Below, in pieces: positions 34,466-46,297 of a stretch of DNA of 64,000 nucleotides (its first letter is position 1; every line of letters starts with the position of its first letter). Made by a program: the position numbers and the translations under genes. Below the pieces are notes generated by a model. That model was not told the DNA's origin. It did no database searches and saw nothing but the letters and a program-made list of their open reading frames with translations. The DNA comes from Hedera helix. Taxonomy: Eukaryota > Streptophyta > Magnoliopsida > Apiales > Araliaceae. Location: the NCBI GenBank assembly GCA_947179155.2, contig OX359264.1, positions 48,662,202 to 48,726,201 on the forward strand, written 5' to 3'.

Positions 34466-37399
34466 TGTGACGCCCCCAAAATCACTATACTTACTATAGT
34501 TGACTTGGTGCTTACTAAAAATGCTAAATCATTAGGTTTATGGATGATTTCATTTGTTCATAAACAAAGTTCTCATCTTAATTCCCAAAGATCTTTCATT
34601 ATTATATATCAAGTCATTGCAATCGATAAAAGAGACTTAATACTCAATCGTAACATTTTATCCTTAATATTTAGATATTCTATAACTTTACATGTTCCAA
34701 CATCCACGACATTAAATCATTAGGACGGCTCTTGGGAACAGAGAATCTCGCGGTGAATGTTTGCATCTTCACCCGTGATAAATGTTTGCATCTTTATTCG
34801 TGACAAATGGTTGTATCTTTGTCCGGTGTAAAATTCTCTTTCCGTACAGAACATTACCCAACAAGATAAAACCCTCATTTGAAACATATTTGTTTATAGT
34901 GATATCTCTTTATATTAATAATCCTACTTATCCGACATTCAGAATTATAATAACGAGTTATACCTGGGTCCGAGAAACCTTAACGATGGATTTGACCGGT
35001 CAACATTGCTTAGTCCTATCTCGGATGTATAACACTCACAAGTTATTTACCGATCTTCATTCAGATAAATAGATCATTATTAATACTGTGTTAAGTTTTA
35101 ACAATTCTAAGTTTAATCAAAGTAAAGACATAACAATAAAATTTGACAAAATCTGATAATATTTATATAATATTCGGTTACATGTGTGGAACTTGTTCTT
35201 ATTACAAAAATGTCATTATGACTACAATTAAGAACAGTTAAGGAAAGTAATAAATTAGTCTACGCATTTCTTCTTTTCTTTCTTCTATGAGTCGGAGCTC
35301 TCAGGTATGTCTACAAGTTAGGTTTATGCAAGGGTGAGCTAAAATGCTCAGCAAGTCTTAAACACATAGCATATAAGTGAACTCATACCGATATGAATTG
35401 TAAGGATTTATGGTACAACAATTGATATAACAAATGTTCTTAACATAATAAGACTGAGTGGTGGTTAGACTTTGAACTGTTCTTTGTCTTTTGACTTAGA
35501 ACCTTTTACAGTGGATATAGAAATGGGATCAACCTAACGACATCCTATGTGATGCATAACATACTATACACTGGACTAATTACGAACAATGATACATACT
35601 TGTTCATCTCAGTTTACTTAACATGTCAGAATCGCCCCAATACAACTTGGTTTGATATAATAAAGCATTATTCGAAATATATCGCGAATAAGCATTTCAT
35701 TTTTCAAGTTATGCCAAAATAAGAAGCAATAACTCACATATCAAAGATTTATAACACGTTGCTTCTACAAAATGTACAAATCACATCAAAAGCAAGTAAA
35801 CAAAGGTTAAGGATAGAAAACTTGTCTTAAGCATAATTTAGGGTTTTCCGGTAATCGTTTAAAGCGCCTATATAAAGGGTTTCGCTTACCGAATGTTAGT
35901 TCATCAAATTTTCTTGTTCTATAACTGTTTTTATACCTAAACTATACTATTTTCATTGGCGGAATGTTTAGGAGGTATGGCTAACTCAAAATCTTAAATT
36001 TTAGTACAAGGATCCGAGGGCCTCATAAAAAAAATTCAGCTTTAACGTCCTTTCCGGTAACTGCCATAACTTTTTTCATACGAAAATATTTTGAAGTGAT
36101 TCTTGAGTCTAAATTGCTTAGAATTTCATGATATACAACTTTCATTTGTATTGCTAAGGCAGATTCAAATTTTATGTTTTCGAAAAATGGCAAAAACAGA
36201 TAGTAAACATGCTTTGGCCAATATTTTTAGGGTTAACCATGTGAAACATGATACTGCTTGCTTTAACTCTTTAAGAAATCATATTATAAGACTCACTAAC
36301 ACTTTATAACATAAAAATAATAAAGCATAAGCCTTCACATAGAAAGATTCATCACTTTTGCTGAAGAACACACGAAAAACACGAAGAACGGATAAACCGT
36401 ACATGGTAACTACTATGTTCTTAAGCTTTTGGTTTTCGTACTTGAAATAATTTGAGCATTATAACTGCTTACATAAGTTATTATTATACTTTATAATTGA
36501 TAAAATTTGGTCATTATAACGGTTTGCATAATTTATTAAAACAATTTATAAAAATGATCAAGAACATACGGAGAACGGATAAACCGTACATGGTAATGAC
36601 GTATGTTCATTGAGCTTTAAACTACGAATTGAAATTCGACATTATAACTACTACAAAATGTAGAAAGGCTTAAGAACACGTGAATATACAAAATGTAGAA
36701 ACGCTCAAGAACACGTGAATATTACATTGTATAATATTCATATTCTATTGGTATTATACATCGTATTATTCTCGTATTAATCTCGTATAATCTTTCGTAT
36801 AATTCTCGTATTATACATTACAGTATACTTTTATTATTCTTTGTATTCCAACTAAATGGTTAACTTCTACTGATTTAAAATTTTGATATTACGGAGTTTT
36901 GTTCTGTATAAACACTATTCTGTGAAGTGGAAAGTCCAAAAGACTTGGCATGTTTTTTGGTGAATAGTATTTTTGGCAACCATTTCTCAAAAAAATGGTT
37001 AGACGACCAAAAAAAATAATTTTTATCTTTTTTCTATTTTGTCCTATTCTCAGCACGCTTTTCGAGAAAAACATTTATTGGCTATAACGTGTTTTCAAAG
37101 CGTGGGAAAGATGAATCCTGAAACAGAATGTCATTTTGACGTATACGTAACGCTCGAGGGTCTAGGTTAGATTTTCTAGGGTTTGGACCCTAGGGTTAGA
37201 ATTTAGGTTTTAACTTATTTTCAGCTTTTGAAAAGAAAAAATCTTTTATTCTCAAATTTCGTGCTAAGGTTGGATACTCAAACCGAAACACAGAAATAAA
37301 CATTAACAAAGATTCCATAACACATATAAGATGTAATTCAATTTTTATTTATTCATATAAAGTCGGATTACAACTCTCTCGCAAGTTCAAAATATTACA
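34466..37399 (-). repeat. 5' LTR of the Tekay-like element (2934 bp, internally deleted)
   Basis: It matches 25379-28866 from TGTGACGCCCCC to AATATTACA, but jumps near 36715 from the ACACGTGAATA repeat straight to ATTACATTGTATAATATTCA, losing about 550 bp relative to the other LTR. The lost part survives in the fragment at 39252-40262. The stem-loop GAGC/GCTC at 35336-35349 is perfect here. Confidence 0.85.
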
Positions 37400-39156
37400 G
37401 TCTTACCTAATATTAAATTGTTAATATTATTAAAATAAAATGTATAGATGTATTATATTAGCCAACAATATGATTCAATTATTAAATAAGAAAATAAAAA
37501 TCAATTCCTCTGTCCAATAATAATTTGTAAGCCTAAATTAAAAATATCAACGATATAATAATTTAGTTCAATCGAGTCAAAAACTAAAATAAATATTAAG
37601 TAATATATTTTTTTACACAATAAAAAAAAAAACAAAAGATCATCTTACCAAATACTAATTTGTTACTATTATTAAATAAAATTTTATTACTACTTAGATA
37701 ATATAATTTGAGAAAAAATTATTTTTCATTAAAATCGTCTTAACTAACTCGAATGTATTATTATTATTAGAAGATAAGTAGAATTATATTTCAAGTATAA
37801 GTACAATTTTATTATTAATTAGATAACATAATTTTAGAAGGAAAATATTTTCTTATAAATATCATCTCACATAATACTAATTAAATTGTTACTATTACAT
37901 AAATATAAGTAAAAATGTAATTCATTGGCCAATTATATGATCAAATTATTAAAGAAACAAACAATATCATGACTGTGCAATAAAATTATGATAAACAAAG
38001 ATAATTAAGTAGTATAGTTTATAATAAAACAATCATAAAGTCATCTTGCCTAACTTGAATTTGTTAGTATTATTAAATTAAGGTATAAGTAGCATTTTAT
38101 TAATACTACTATTAATTAAAATACTAGCATTAGGATTATTCATAATAAAATTAGTTGTTGCTATTATTAAAATATAAGCATACATATAATTCATTGAACA
38201 ATTATATGATTTATTTATTAAATTAAAAATTCAGAGCTAAAAATTAAATAATTTATCCAATAACATATTTACAATTAAAGTTATACTTATAATATATAAT
38301 AATATACTTTCAAAAGAAATTATTTTTTTTTTCACAAAAAACATCTTACCTAGCTTAAATTTTTTTACTATTATTAAATATAAGTATACTTATATTTCAA
38401 ATATAAGTATGATTTTATTAGTACTTAGATAAGATAATTTTAGAAGCAAATTATTTTCTTTTAATAAGGACCTTATAATAATTAATAAATACAATTTGTA
38501 AAAAAAAACAAAATACTAACATGTTAACAAACAAAATAGCCTGTTAAGTTAAAAAGTAATATTACTTATTTTATTTAAATATTATATAAAAAAAACATTA
38601 ACAAAAAATAAATTTAAAATTTAAGAATAAAATCCTATAGTTTACACAGAGTATACTGCTAAAATAAATTTGTCGTCACTGTCTTCATCGTATATAAACT
38701 ATAATGCGAAATAATAATTGGCAAGAGCCTCCAGAAGCTAGTGCGGCTAAAGGAAGCAGTACACTAACCTTGGTATCAAATTTCCTTTGACGTTAATTAA
38801 CCAAAAAAAATTAAGTTTTGATTCAATGAGGTTAAAGATATACAAACATCTCGTATCATATCGATTAAATTTAACCTCAAGCTCACTATATATAATTAAA
38901 GAGTCATCCATGATCTCCACTTAACTAACTAATTTTAAATTAGATGTTTCAATATAATATTAGAGTAAGAGGTATTTTTAAAGGTGTTTAAAAAAGTCGG
39001 TATAACCGATATTTAATGTATACCAAATCGGTCTGAACCGGACGATTTGGTACAAAAAAGGACCGGTCTTGTACCGGTTTGGAGATTTGGGCTTCCGATA
39101 TATCCCGGATCGTACCGGCTTTCCCATTTTTTTTTAATTATTACTATTATTAATAA

Positions 39157-39193
<37 letters not shown>

Positions 39194-39251
39194 TTAATAA
39201 TAATAATAATTCTCTGGACTTTCGATCCAAGTTATATATATTTTTTATCCC
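37400..39251. repeat. AT-rich array, right part; first copy of tandem duplication
   Basis: It continues the array split by the chromovirus (GTCTTACCTAATATTAAATT). The stretch 37400 to about 39165 repeats at 40263 to about 42020 with very few differences, so the two are a young tandem duplication with an offset of 2863 bp. Near 38640-38800 lies a less AT-rich stretch, GGCAAGAGCCTCCAGAAGCT, of unknown nature. After the (AAT)n run at about 39155-39190 and a short unmatched filler, LTR sequence begins abruptly at 39252. Confidence 0.8.
38976..39215. mobile_element. CCGGT/CCGAT-rich MITE-like element, truncated copy
   Basis: It starts GGTGTTTAAAAAAGTCGGTA and matches the complete copy at 41843-42173 as far as the (AAT)n run, where the duplication breakpoint cuts it off. 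It is the same element in the first copy of the tandem duplication. Confidence 0.65.
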
Positions 39252-40262
39252 GGCTTATTACACTTTGCACCCTAGCGCTTACATCATCGCTTACATCACC
39301 CTTCTTCTGATTGGTCGATTCATTTTCACTTGGATTTAGTTCCAAACAAATCGTGCTAGTTCTTTTCCAGTTAGTGTAATCGTGCTAGTTTTTCCTAGTT
39401 TGTTATACTAACTTAGTTACACATAACCTAGTTTGATTTCAATTAATTAATTAAATAGTATAATACATTAGTATTTTTAGGTATTTCTTTCGTATAATAC
39501 ATTGTATGATATACGTATTCTACTGGTATTATACATCGTATTATTCTTATATTAATCTCGTATAATATTTCGTATAATACATTGTATAATATTCGTATTC
39601 TACTAGTATTATACATCGTATTATTCTCGTATTAATCTCGTATAACCTTTCGTATAATTCTCGTATTATACATTACAGTATACTTTTATTATTTTTCGTA
39701 TTCCAACTAAATGGTTAACTTCTACTGATTTAAAATTTTGATATTACTGTGTTTTTTTTTCCGTATAAACACTATTCTGTGAAATGGAAAGTCTAAAAGA
39801 CTTGGCATATTTTTTGGTGAATAGTATTTTTGGCGACCATTTCTCAAAAAATGGTTAGACGACCAAAAATGCAAAAAAAAAAAATTTGTCTTTTCCCTAT
39901 TTTGTCCTATTCTCGACGCGCTTTTCGAGAAAAACTTTTATCGGCTATAACATGTTTTTAAAGCATGGGAAAGATGAATCCTGAAACAAAATGTCATTTT
40001 GACGTATACATAACACTCGAGGGTCTATGTTAGATTTCCTAGGGTTTGGACCTTAGGGTTAGGGTTTAGGTTTTAACTTATTTTCAGTTTTTGAAAAAAA
40101 CAAAACTTTTATTCTCAAATTTCGTGATAAGGTTGGATACTCAAACCGAAACACAGAAATAAACATTAACAAAGATTCCATAACACATATAAGATGTAAT
40201 TCAATTTTTATTTATTCATATAAAGTTGGATTACAACTCTCTCGCAAGTTTGGAATATTACA
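39252..40262 (-). repeat. Third, partial copy of the Tekay-like LTR
   Basis: From GGCTTATTACACTTTGCACC onward it follows the LTR at 27870-28866 to the same terminus AATATTACA, and then the same flank GTCTTACCTAATATT as at 37400. It is therefore not a separate insertion but the LTR tail carried along in a tandem duplication of LTR plus flank. It preserves LTR sequence deleted from 34466-37399. Confidence 0.85.
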
Positions 40263-41842
40263 GTCTTACCTAATATTAAATTGTTAATATTATTAAAATA
40301 AAATGTATAGATATATTATATTAGCCAACAATATGATTCAATTATTAAATAAGAAAATAAAAATCAATTCCTATGTCCAATAATAATTTGTAAGCCTAAA
40401 TTAAAAATATCAACAATATCATAATTTAGTTCAATCGAGTCAAAAACTAAAATAAATATTAAGTAATATATTTTTTTACACAATAAAAAAAATTCAAAAG
40501 ATCATTTTACCAAATACTAATTTGTTACTATTATTAAATAAAATTTTATTACTACTTAGATAATATAATTTGAGAAAAAATTATTTTTCATTAAAATCGT
40601 CTTAACTAACTCGAATGTATTATTATTATTAGAAGATAAGTAGAATTATATTTCAAGTATAAGTACAATTTTATTATTAATTAGATAACATAATTTTGGA
40701 AGGAAAATATTTTCTTATGAAGATCATCTCACATAATACTAATTAAATTGTTACTATTAGAGAAATCTAAGTACAAATGTAATACATTGGCCAATTATAT
40801 GATCAAATTATTAAAGAAACAAACAATATCATGATTGTGCAATAAAATTATGAGAAACAAAGATAATTAAGTAATATATTTTATAATAAAACAATCATAA
40901 AGTCATCTTGCCTAACTTGAATTTGTTAGTATTATTAAATTAAGGTATAAGTAGTATTTTATTAATACTACTATTAATTAAAATACTAGCATTAGGATTA
41001 TTAATAATAAAATTAGCTGTTATTATTATTAAAATATAAGTATACATATTATACATTGAACAATTATATGATTTAATTATTAAATTAAAAATTAAGAGCT
41101 AAAAATTAAATAATTTATCCAATAACATATTTACAATAAAAGTTGTACTTATAATATATAATAATATACTTTCAAAAGAAATTATTATTTTTTTCACAAA
41201 AAACTTCTTACCTAGCTTAAATTGTTTTACTATTATTAAATATAAGTATAATTATATTTCAAATATAAGTATGATTTTATTAGTACTTAGATAAGATAAT
41301 TTTAGAAGCAAATTATTTTCTTTTAATAAGGACCTTATAATAATTAATAAATACAATTTGTAAAAAAAAACAAAAAACTAACATGTTAAAAAACAAAATA
41401 GCATGTTAAGTTAAAAAGTAATATTACTTATTTTGTTTAAATATTATATAAAAAAACTTTAACAAAAACTAAATTTAAAATTTAAGAATAAAATCCTGTA
41501 GTTTATACAGAGTATACTGCTAAAATAAATTTGTCGTCACTGTCTTCATCGTATATAAACTATAATGCGAAATAATAATTGGCAAGAGCCTCCAGAAGCT
41601 AGTGCGGCTAAAGGAAGCAGTACACTAACCTTGGTATCAAATTTCCTTTGACGTTAATTAACCAAAAAAATTAAGTTTTGATTCAATGAGGTTAAAGATA
41701 TACAAACATCTCGTATCATATCGATTAAATTTAACCTCAAGCTCACTATATATAATTAAAGAGTCATCCATGATCTCCACTTAACTAACTAATTTTAAAT
41801 TAGATGTTTCAATATAATATTAGAGTAAGAGGTATTTTTAAT
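40263..41842. repeat. Second copy of tandemly duplicated AT-rich flank
   Basis: Near-identical to 37400-38975, including (AAT)-type phrases, CTCACTATATATAATTAAAG and the TCCAGAAGCTAGTGCGGC stretch. Differences by eye are scattered substitutions and one- or two-base indels. Confidence 0.85.
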
Positions 41843-42173
41843 GGTGTTTAAAAAAGTCGGTATAACCGATATTTAGTGTATACCAAATCAGTCTGAACCG
41901 GACGATTTGGTACAAAAAAGGACCGGTTCTGTACCGATTTGGAGATTTGGGCTTCCGATATATCCCGGACCGTACCGGCTTTCCCATTTTTTTTTAACTA
42001 TTACTATTATTAATAAAATAATAATAATAATAATTTTGGATATTAATCGGCAAAAACTAAAACCGAATCGACTTATGATTCGATATATCAATATCGGTAT
42101 CGAATTTTGACTAAATTCGATATCAGGTACCGATTCGGTTCGGTCCGGTCCGGTTAATATCAATTGAACACCC
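41843..42173. mobile_element. CCGGT/CCGAT-rich MITE-like element, complete copy
   Basis: The left end GGTGTTTAAAAAAGTCGGTA and the complement of the right end (GGGTGTTCAATTGATATTAA) form imperfect terminal inverted repeats around GGTGTTYAA. The body is rich in ACCGGT, CGATTTGG and CGGTTCGGTCC phrases, a composition often seen in short plant elements of uncertain class. No ORF is credible. Confidence 0.55.
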
Positions 42174-42990
42174 TAATTTCACTAAAATAACTTATTGTAC
42201 CTGAAGCAAACTCAATTGATGTCTTAATTTTAACCATAAAATTTAAAAATAAAAACCTAAAATTTATGAAATATAACTATTTTTTTATCTTTTATTTGAT
42301 TTCAAAAACCTTTCGACTACTGCTGGTGCATAATATCAGACTTCTTGAAGGATGTGCAATGCCACTATGGCAAGTTGCACAGAAACAGCTAAAAAGCCAA
42401 ACCAAAGATGCTCAAGTACTTATATAATCTTCTCAAAAAGAAGAAAGTCGTGTCTAAATGTAAATCCGATTCCAATCCACCTGTTTTAATTGGTTAGATT
42501 TGTCCAATCCTTTTGCTGCTCATGCAGCCATGCTGATTTTAAAAAAATAGAAGAAGAAAGAATAATGTTAAAAAACTAGACAAAAAGGGTTAAATTTTTT
42601 TAAACAATGAACTGATATATAGGTCTCACTCGAGTATTATCGACTGGCCTTTGTTTGGTTAAGTAGGCCCCACGAGTCTTCTTTGTACATTTCTTTTCCC
42701 TGCCTATTAATTCCCAAACTAGGAATATTTACCAAGTTAAGTTATGTAATTTCTCACTTCTCCCGTTTGAAATAATTCTACTATTTTCTGCAATCACATT
42801 CTGGCCTAATCCTTTTATGTTAATTAGTGCTCTTCCGTCTTGGCACAACTTTAAACAAAATAAATTATTAATAATTTTTTTTTGTAAAATTATTAATAAT
42901 TTTTTTAAAAGAATATAATACGAAGATAAGGTTAAATATGTATTATATCCGAACCTATTTTTTAAAATCTTTACAAACCCGTCACATAAA
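42174..42990. other. Upstream intergenic region of the F-box gene
   Basis: AT-rich sequence without recognisable genes or element ends. It is probably unique sequence flanking the gene. Confidence 0.4.
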
Positions 42991-43501
42991 GGGTGAGATC
43001 CTCTGTAATCAAATTCTCTATTTTTCTGTGTCGATACCTATGGCGACAGTTTTTAAGGCTTATGAGGATAGTATGTACTGTTGTCATAACCTTATTTTTT
43101 TGTAAGGCTACGGCGACAGGACACACCGTCGCCATAGACCCTAAAAATCGTCTACGTAGAGAAACAAAGAATTTTAGTTACCATGGATCTGATACCGTCC
43201 CATAACGGTTTGGTATGCCTAGTATATAAAGCATGTAAGCTCCACCTAAGAATATTAAATCACACTAAAGTAAATAGATGTAGTTAAAATTAAATTTGTT
43301 TATATAAACCACAACAGCTGCCTCAGTGATTAAAGGAAGAACACGAGATAAGCCGTAAACTCTAGAAAGTCTTGTTCGGGGTGGGGAGAAATAGTCTAAC
43401 TACAAGATTGAGATACCCCACATTATCAAAAAAAAATAAAAATCGTTGTCATAGGTCTCGACACAGAAAAATAAAGAATTTAGTTACGGATGATCTCACC
43501 C
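42991..43501. mobile_element. MITE in the F-box gene promoter (about 511 bp)
   Basis: The left end GGGTGAGATCCTCTGTAATC and the complement of the right end, GGGTGAGATCATCCGTAACT, are inverted repeats of about 57 bp, sharing AAATTCT, TATTTTTCTGTGTCGA and ACCTATG. A third partial copy of the end lies at about 43143-43190, in right-end orientation. Inner GGCGACAG and CCGTCGCCATAG phrases resemble those in the MITE at 13344. The clear target duplication is not resolvable (CATAAA against CTCAAAA). It ends about 214 bases before the F-box start codon. Confidence 0.75.
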
Positions 43502-43640
43502 CTCAAAACACATGCTTAGTGACAAAAAGAAAAATTAATTAAATAAACATACTTCATGCATGCGTTGTCCCAATATTCATGTATTTTGTGGAACAAGCAT
43601 CCAGCATGTTCGAGTCCGTGCCATTCTTCGAATAATGGCC

Positions 43641-43650
43641 TATAATAATA
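43641..43650 (+). promoter_or_regulatory. Possible TATA box of the F-box gene
   Basis: TATAATAATA lies 65 to 74 bases before the start codon, which would leave a 5' leader of roughly 40 bases. In AT-rich DNA this assignment is weak. The sequence around the start, CACAAAATGGC, is a good plant context. Confidence 0.4.
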
Positions 43651-43714
43651 CATAGTGGAGTTATAACATAAGGAGCGTTAAAGATAAAGAAAATAAAAAA
43701 GAAGAGCGCACAAA

Positions 43715-44791
43715 ATGGCCTCAAAATCTTCAAACCACGGCGGAAGAAGAGCCACAACCATCACCGCCATCAGCCCAATAATAACTGAAACACATATTTC
43801 CACTCGTATGGACGCGCAAACGCTCGCCTCCACCGCCTGCACTTCACGGACGTTTCGAGCACTGTGTATGGAAGAACGGCTCTGGCGTGACATATGCAAC
43901 TCCACGTGGCCCTCAACCAATCATTCACTTGTTCGCGACGCCGTATCCGTCTTCCCCGGCGGCCACCACTCTTTCTTTTCCGACTCCTTACCTATCCTCC
44001 GCACCGGTCGTCACAGAAGTGGTCGTAGCAGTGGAGTGCAGAAGCTGACTGCTTCCACGACTGAGATAGTCTCAGCCGTAGATATACACTACAAAAATGA
44101 GCTTGTATATTCAACAGTTGATGTGATGAATACGAGTACAGATAGTTTCCTTGACTTGAAGTTCGAGGTCAAGTTACTTGACCAGAAAGAATCTGTGATG
44201 ATGCCTGGAAAGTTTGAAGGGGACGAGGACATATATTTTACAAATCTGAAAGAACACATGACCTTAAGCTGGATCATCATTGATCCAACTTTAAAGCGGG
44301 CTATCAATGTGTCGAGCCTGCGGCCGGTAACAGTCCGGCCGCACTGGATTGGTGGCGATATCGAGGTAAAGTATGCAATAATTGTGGCTGGTAATGGCCA
44401 ACGTGGAATGACTAAGTTGGTGGAGTGTAGGATAGTGGTTATGATTGGGTGGACGGAAGGGAGGCAGTTGGAACTGAGAGGGGGAAAGTTGGAAGTGAAG
44501 GACATGGATAATAAGTGCTTAAGTGGGAAGGACAGTTTGGGAATTTTACATGACGCCATGCAGAATGGGAAGAGGAAGAAAGGAAAGAAAGGAAAGGAGA
44601 AAGAGAGGTATAGAAAGTATGTGGATATGAAGAGGGAGAGAAAAGAGGCAAAGGAAAGAAGAGAGAGGAGGCTGAAAATGTTATGTAAACTGATTCCGGC
44701 TCCGGCTACCATTTTTCTGGCTTTGGTTTTCCTGCTCTTCTTTTGTTGTTTTGTTAAGCTTAGAATCAAGAACAGTTGTATTGCCAAATAG
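43715..44791 (+). CDS. F-box protein, At2g27310/At2g36090-like
   Basis: An intact single-exon frame of 358 codons. Residues about 20-65 form the F-box, which binds the SKP1 subunit of SCF ubiquitin ligases: THISTRMDAQTLASTACTSR, then ALCMEERLWRDICNSTWPS, the layout of the At2g27310 group, including the following GHHSFFSDS. The middle part (about 95-260) is the group's own C-terminal domain with HYKNELVYSTVDV and RPHWIGGDIEVKYA. It is followed by a Lys/Arg-rich stretch (about 285-322). A hydrophobic segment (about 326-347, PATIFLALVFLLFFCCFVKL) suggests a C-terminal membrane anchor. The likely role is substrate adaptor for ubiquitination; the substrate is unknown. GC content is clearly above the surroundings. 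A broken relative lies at 60495-60766. An open antisense frame at 44089-44787 is only its shadow. Confidence 0.9.
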   Translation: MASKSSNHGGRRATTITAISPIITETHISTRMDAQTLASTACTSRTFRALCMEERLWRDICNSTWPSTNHSLVRDAVSVFPGGHHSFFSDSLPILRTGRHRSGRSSGVQKLTASTTEIVSAVDIHYKNELVYSTVDVMNTSTDSFLDLKFEVKLLDQKESVMMPGKFEGDEDIYFTNLKEHMTLSWIIIDPTLKRAINVSSLRPVTVRPHWIGGDIEVKYAIIVAGNGQRGMTKLVECRIVVMIGWTEGRQLELRGGKLEVKDMDNKCLSGKDSLGILHDAMQNGKRKKGKKGKEKERYRKYVDMKRERKEAKERRERRLKMLCKLIPAPATIFLALVFLLFFCCFVKLRIKNSCIAK

Positions 44792-44847
44792 CATTACCAA
44801 CTATGGATCAAAAATATATTTTGATGTACTGTCTCGATTGGCTTGAA

Positions 44848-44853
44848 AATAAA
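44848..44853 (+). terminator. Polyadenylation signal candidate
   Basis: AATAAA lies 57 bases after the stop codon of the F-box gene, followed by T-rich sequence. This is a plausible position for plant 3' end formation. Confidence 0.45.
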
Positions 44854-45165
44854 AACTTGCCATCAAGTTTACAATATTTCAGTTATATTCCGGTTAATTT
44901 TGGTCATTTGGTCTAAATTTTTATTGTTTTCATTATTTTTGTATCATTTTAACAAATGTCTTTAAAATAAAAAATCCCCCAGGTGCATAAACTCGTTGTC
45001 TTACACAAAAAGAGAGACATAATCAATAAATGTCGTCACTAGTCCACTGCAATATGCATGCTACTGGGTTATAATGTGAAAGAATTTTATGTTGTGATTT
45101 GACTAATTTAGCCATTCTTTGGAAAATCTAAGGAACCTAGTAGTATTATGTTACGTCTATGCACG

Positions 45166-45705
45166 CTAATGGTAGTTCGGGCTACAAAAGATTCGATTCG
45201 ATACGAACTTTGACAATTTCGAATCGAACTCGAATACTATTAATCGAACTCGAACATGTTCGTATAACATGATCAAATCAACACACAAGTACGAATTCAG
45301 ATCGTTAGTTGCTAGCGAACATGCTCGAGTTAGTGAACAGTTCGCGAACATAGTCGAATAATATTATGTTCACAAATATCTAAACGTTCACGAATATACA
45401 GACTCGTTCGCGAACAACTCAAGAACATATTCAAACTTGATCAAGTTCACGAATATTTATATTTAAAACAATTAAACATGTAAGAAATACATTCAAACTC
45501 AAGTATCTTATGAATTACTCGCAAACCAATTGAATCGAACCGAACTGTTCACTAACAAAGTCGAACCGAATCACATGATTCATGATCGAACAATCGAACG
45601 CAATACAATGAGCGAACTCGATTCAATATGTTAATTAAATCGAACCGAACTCGAACTGAACCTGACGTGTTCGCGAATGATTTAGTTTGTTTGCAGACCT
45701 AGTGA
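45166..45705. mobile_element. TCGAAC-rich short element
   Basis: From GTTCGGGCTACAAAAGATTC to GTTTGTTTGCAGACCTAGTG the sequence is packed with TCGAAC, GAACTCGAAC, GTTCGCGAAC and their complements. Such elements are common in plant genomes. Ends in the form of clean inverted repeats are not obvious. It lies 375 bp downstream of the F-box gene. Confidence 0.45.
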
Positions 45706-45733
45706 TAGTTATGGCCTAGCTATTGTCCCTCTT

Positions 45734-46003
45734 TTAATTAAGGATTTTCTTATAATGTGCCTTAAGGGCACATTCTAAGCCTTGAAAACAATGCATACTA
45801 ATATTTATTTATGTATTTGTACTGAATTCAATGCATAAAAAAATAATATATTAGTGGACCCCATGTATTGAATTTCGTGTAAATATATAAATAAATAAAA
45901 TTTAGTCTTATTTTTCACGCTTAGCATGTGCCCTAAGGGCACATGCTAAGAGGACCCTTTAATTAAATAGGGCACATGCTAAGAGGACCCTTTAATTAAA
46001 TAT
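45734..46003. mobile_element. MITE with palindromic subends
   Basis: The left end, AATTAAGGATTTTCTTATAA then TGTGCCTTAAGGGCACA, mirrors the right end, where TGTGCCCTAAGGGCACA is followed by TGCTAAGAGGACCC and TTTAATTAA. Each terminal repeat (about 45 bp) is itself a hairpin. The right end is partly duplicated (GGGCACATGCTAAGAGGACC appears twice, at about 45940 and 45970). The superfamily is not assigned. Confidence 0.65.
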
Positions 46004-46297
46004 CCAAAGTTATAAAAAAAAAAAAAGTGAGATTATTATAATCAAGCTTCTAGAAAAGAGAACGTGGCACGTTATGTATACTGTATGCTGTATACATCAG
46101 TATAAATATTGCATATGATGCCGATAAATTATTCGTCGAGTTTTTCTATGTTGAGCAGGCTTTACTTGTAATTTAACTTTAATTGAACAAATATAATAAG
46201 TTTTAATTAATTATAACAGAATGTAGCTTGAACCAGGTACATTGAGATCTGCTGATATCATCGTTTAATTAGAGCATATTTAGTATTTCCACTTAAA

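Larger units (their letters stand above)
25379..37399 (-). mobile_element. Tekay/Del-like Ty3 chromovirus, 12.0 kb, inactive
   Basis: Complete layout on the minus strand: 5' LTR 34466-37399, primer site 34451-34462, pre-gag ORF 33701-34270, one gag-pol frame 28914-33494, polypurine tract 28867-28896, 3' LTR 25379-28866. LTR ends are TGTGAC...ATTACA. Sampled over the first 80 bases, the LTRs differ at six sites, all transitions. The flanks read GTCTACC on the left and GTCTTACC on the right, duplicated target sequence with a one-base difference but longer than the usual 5 bp. Many nonsense codons make it inactive. It interrupts the AT-rich array. Confidence 0.9.

Noticed and set aside
36103..36309. 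68-residue frame with similarity to 27000-27200
   Set aside because: Again a shared LTR segment rather than a coding sequence.
39252..40262. Independent solo LTR
   Set aside because: Both its truncated start and its right flank match the duplication of the LTR end at 37399, so it is a duplication product.
44089..44787. 232-residue open frame on the minus strand
   Set aside because: It lies entirely antisense to the F-box gene, whose sense frame has a clear domain order and better start context.
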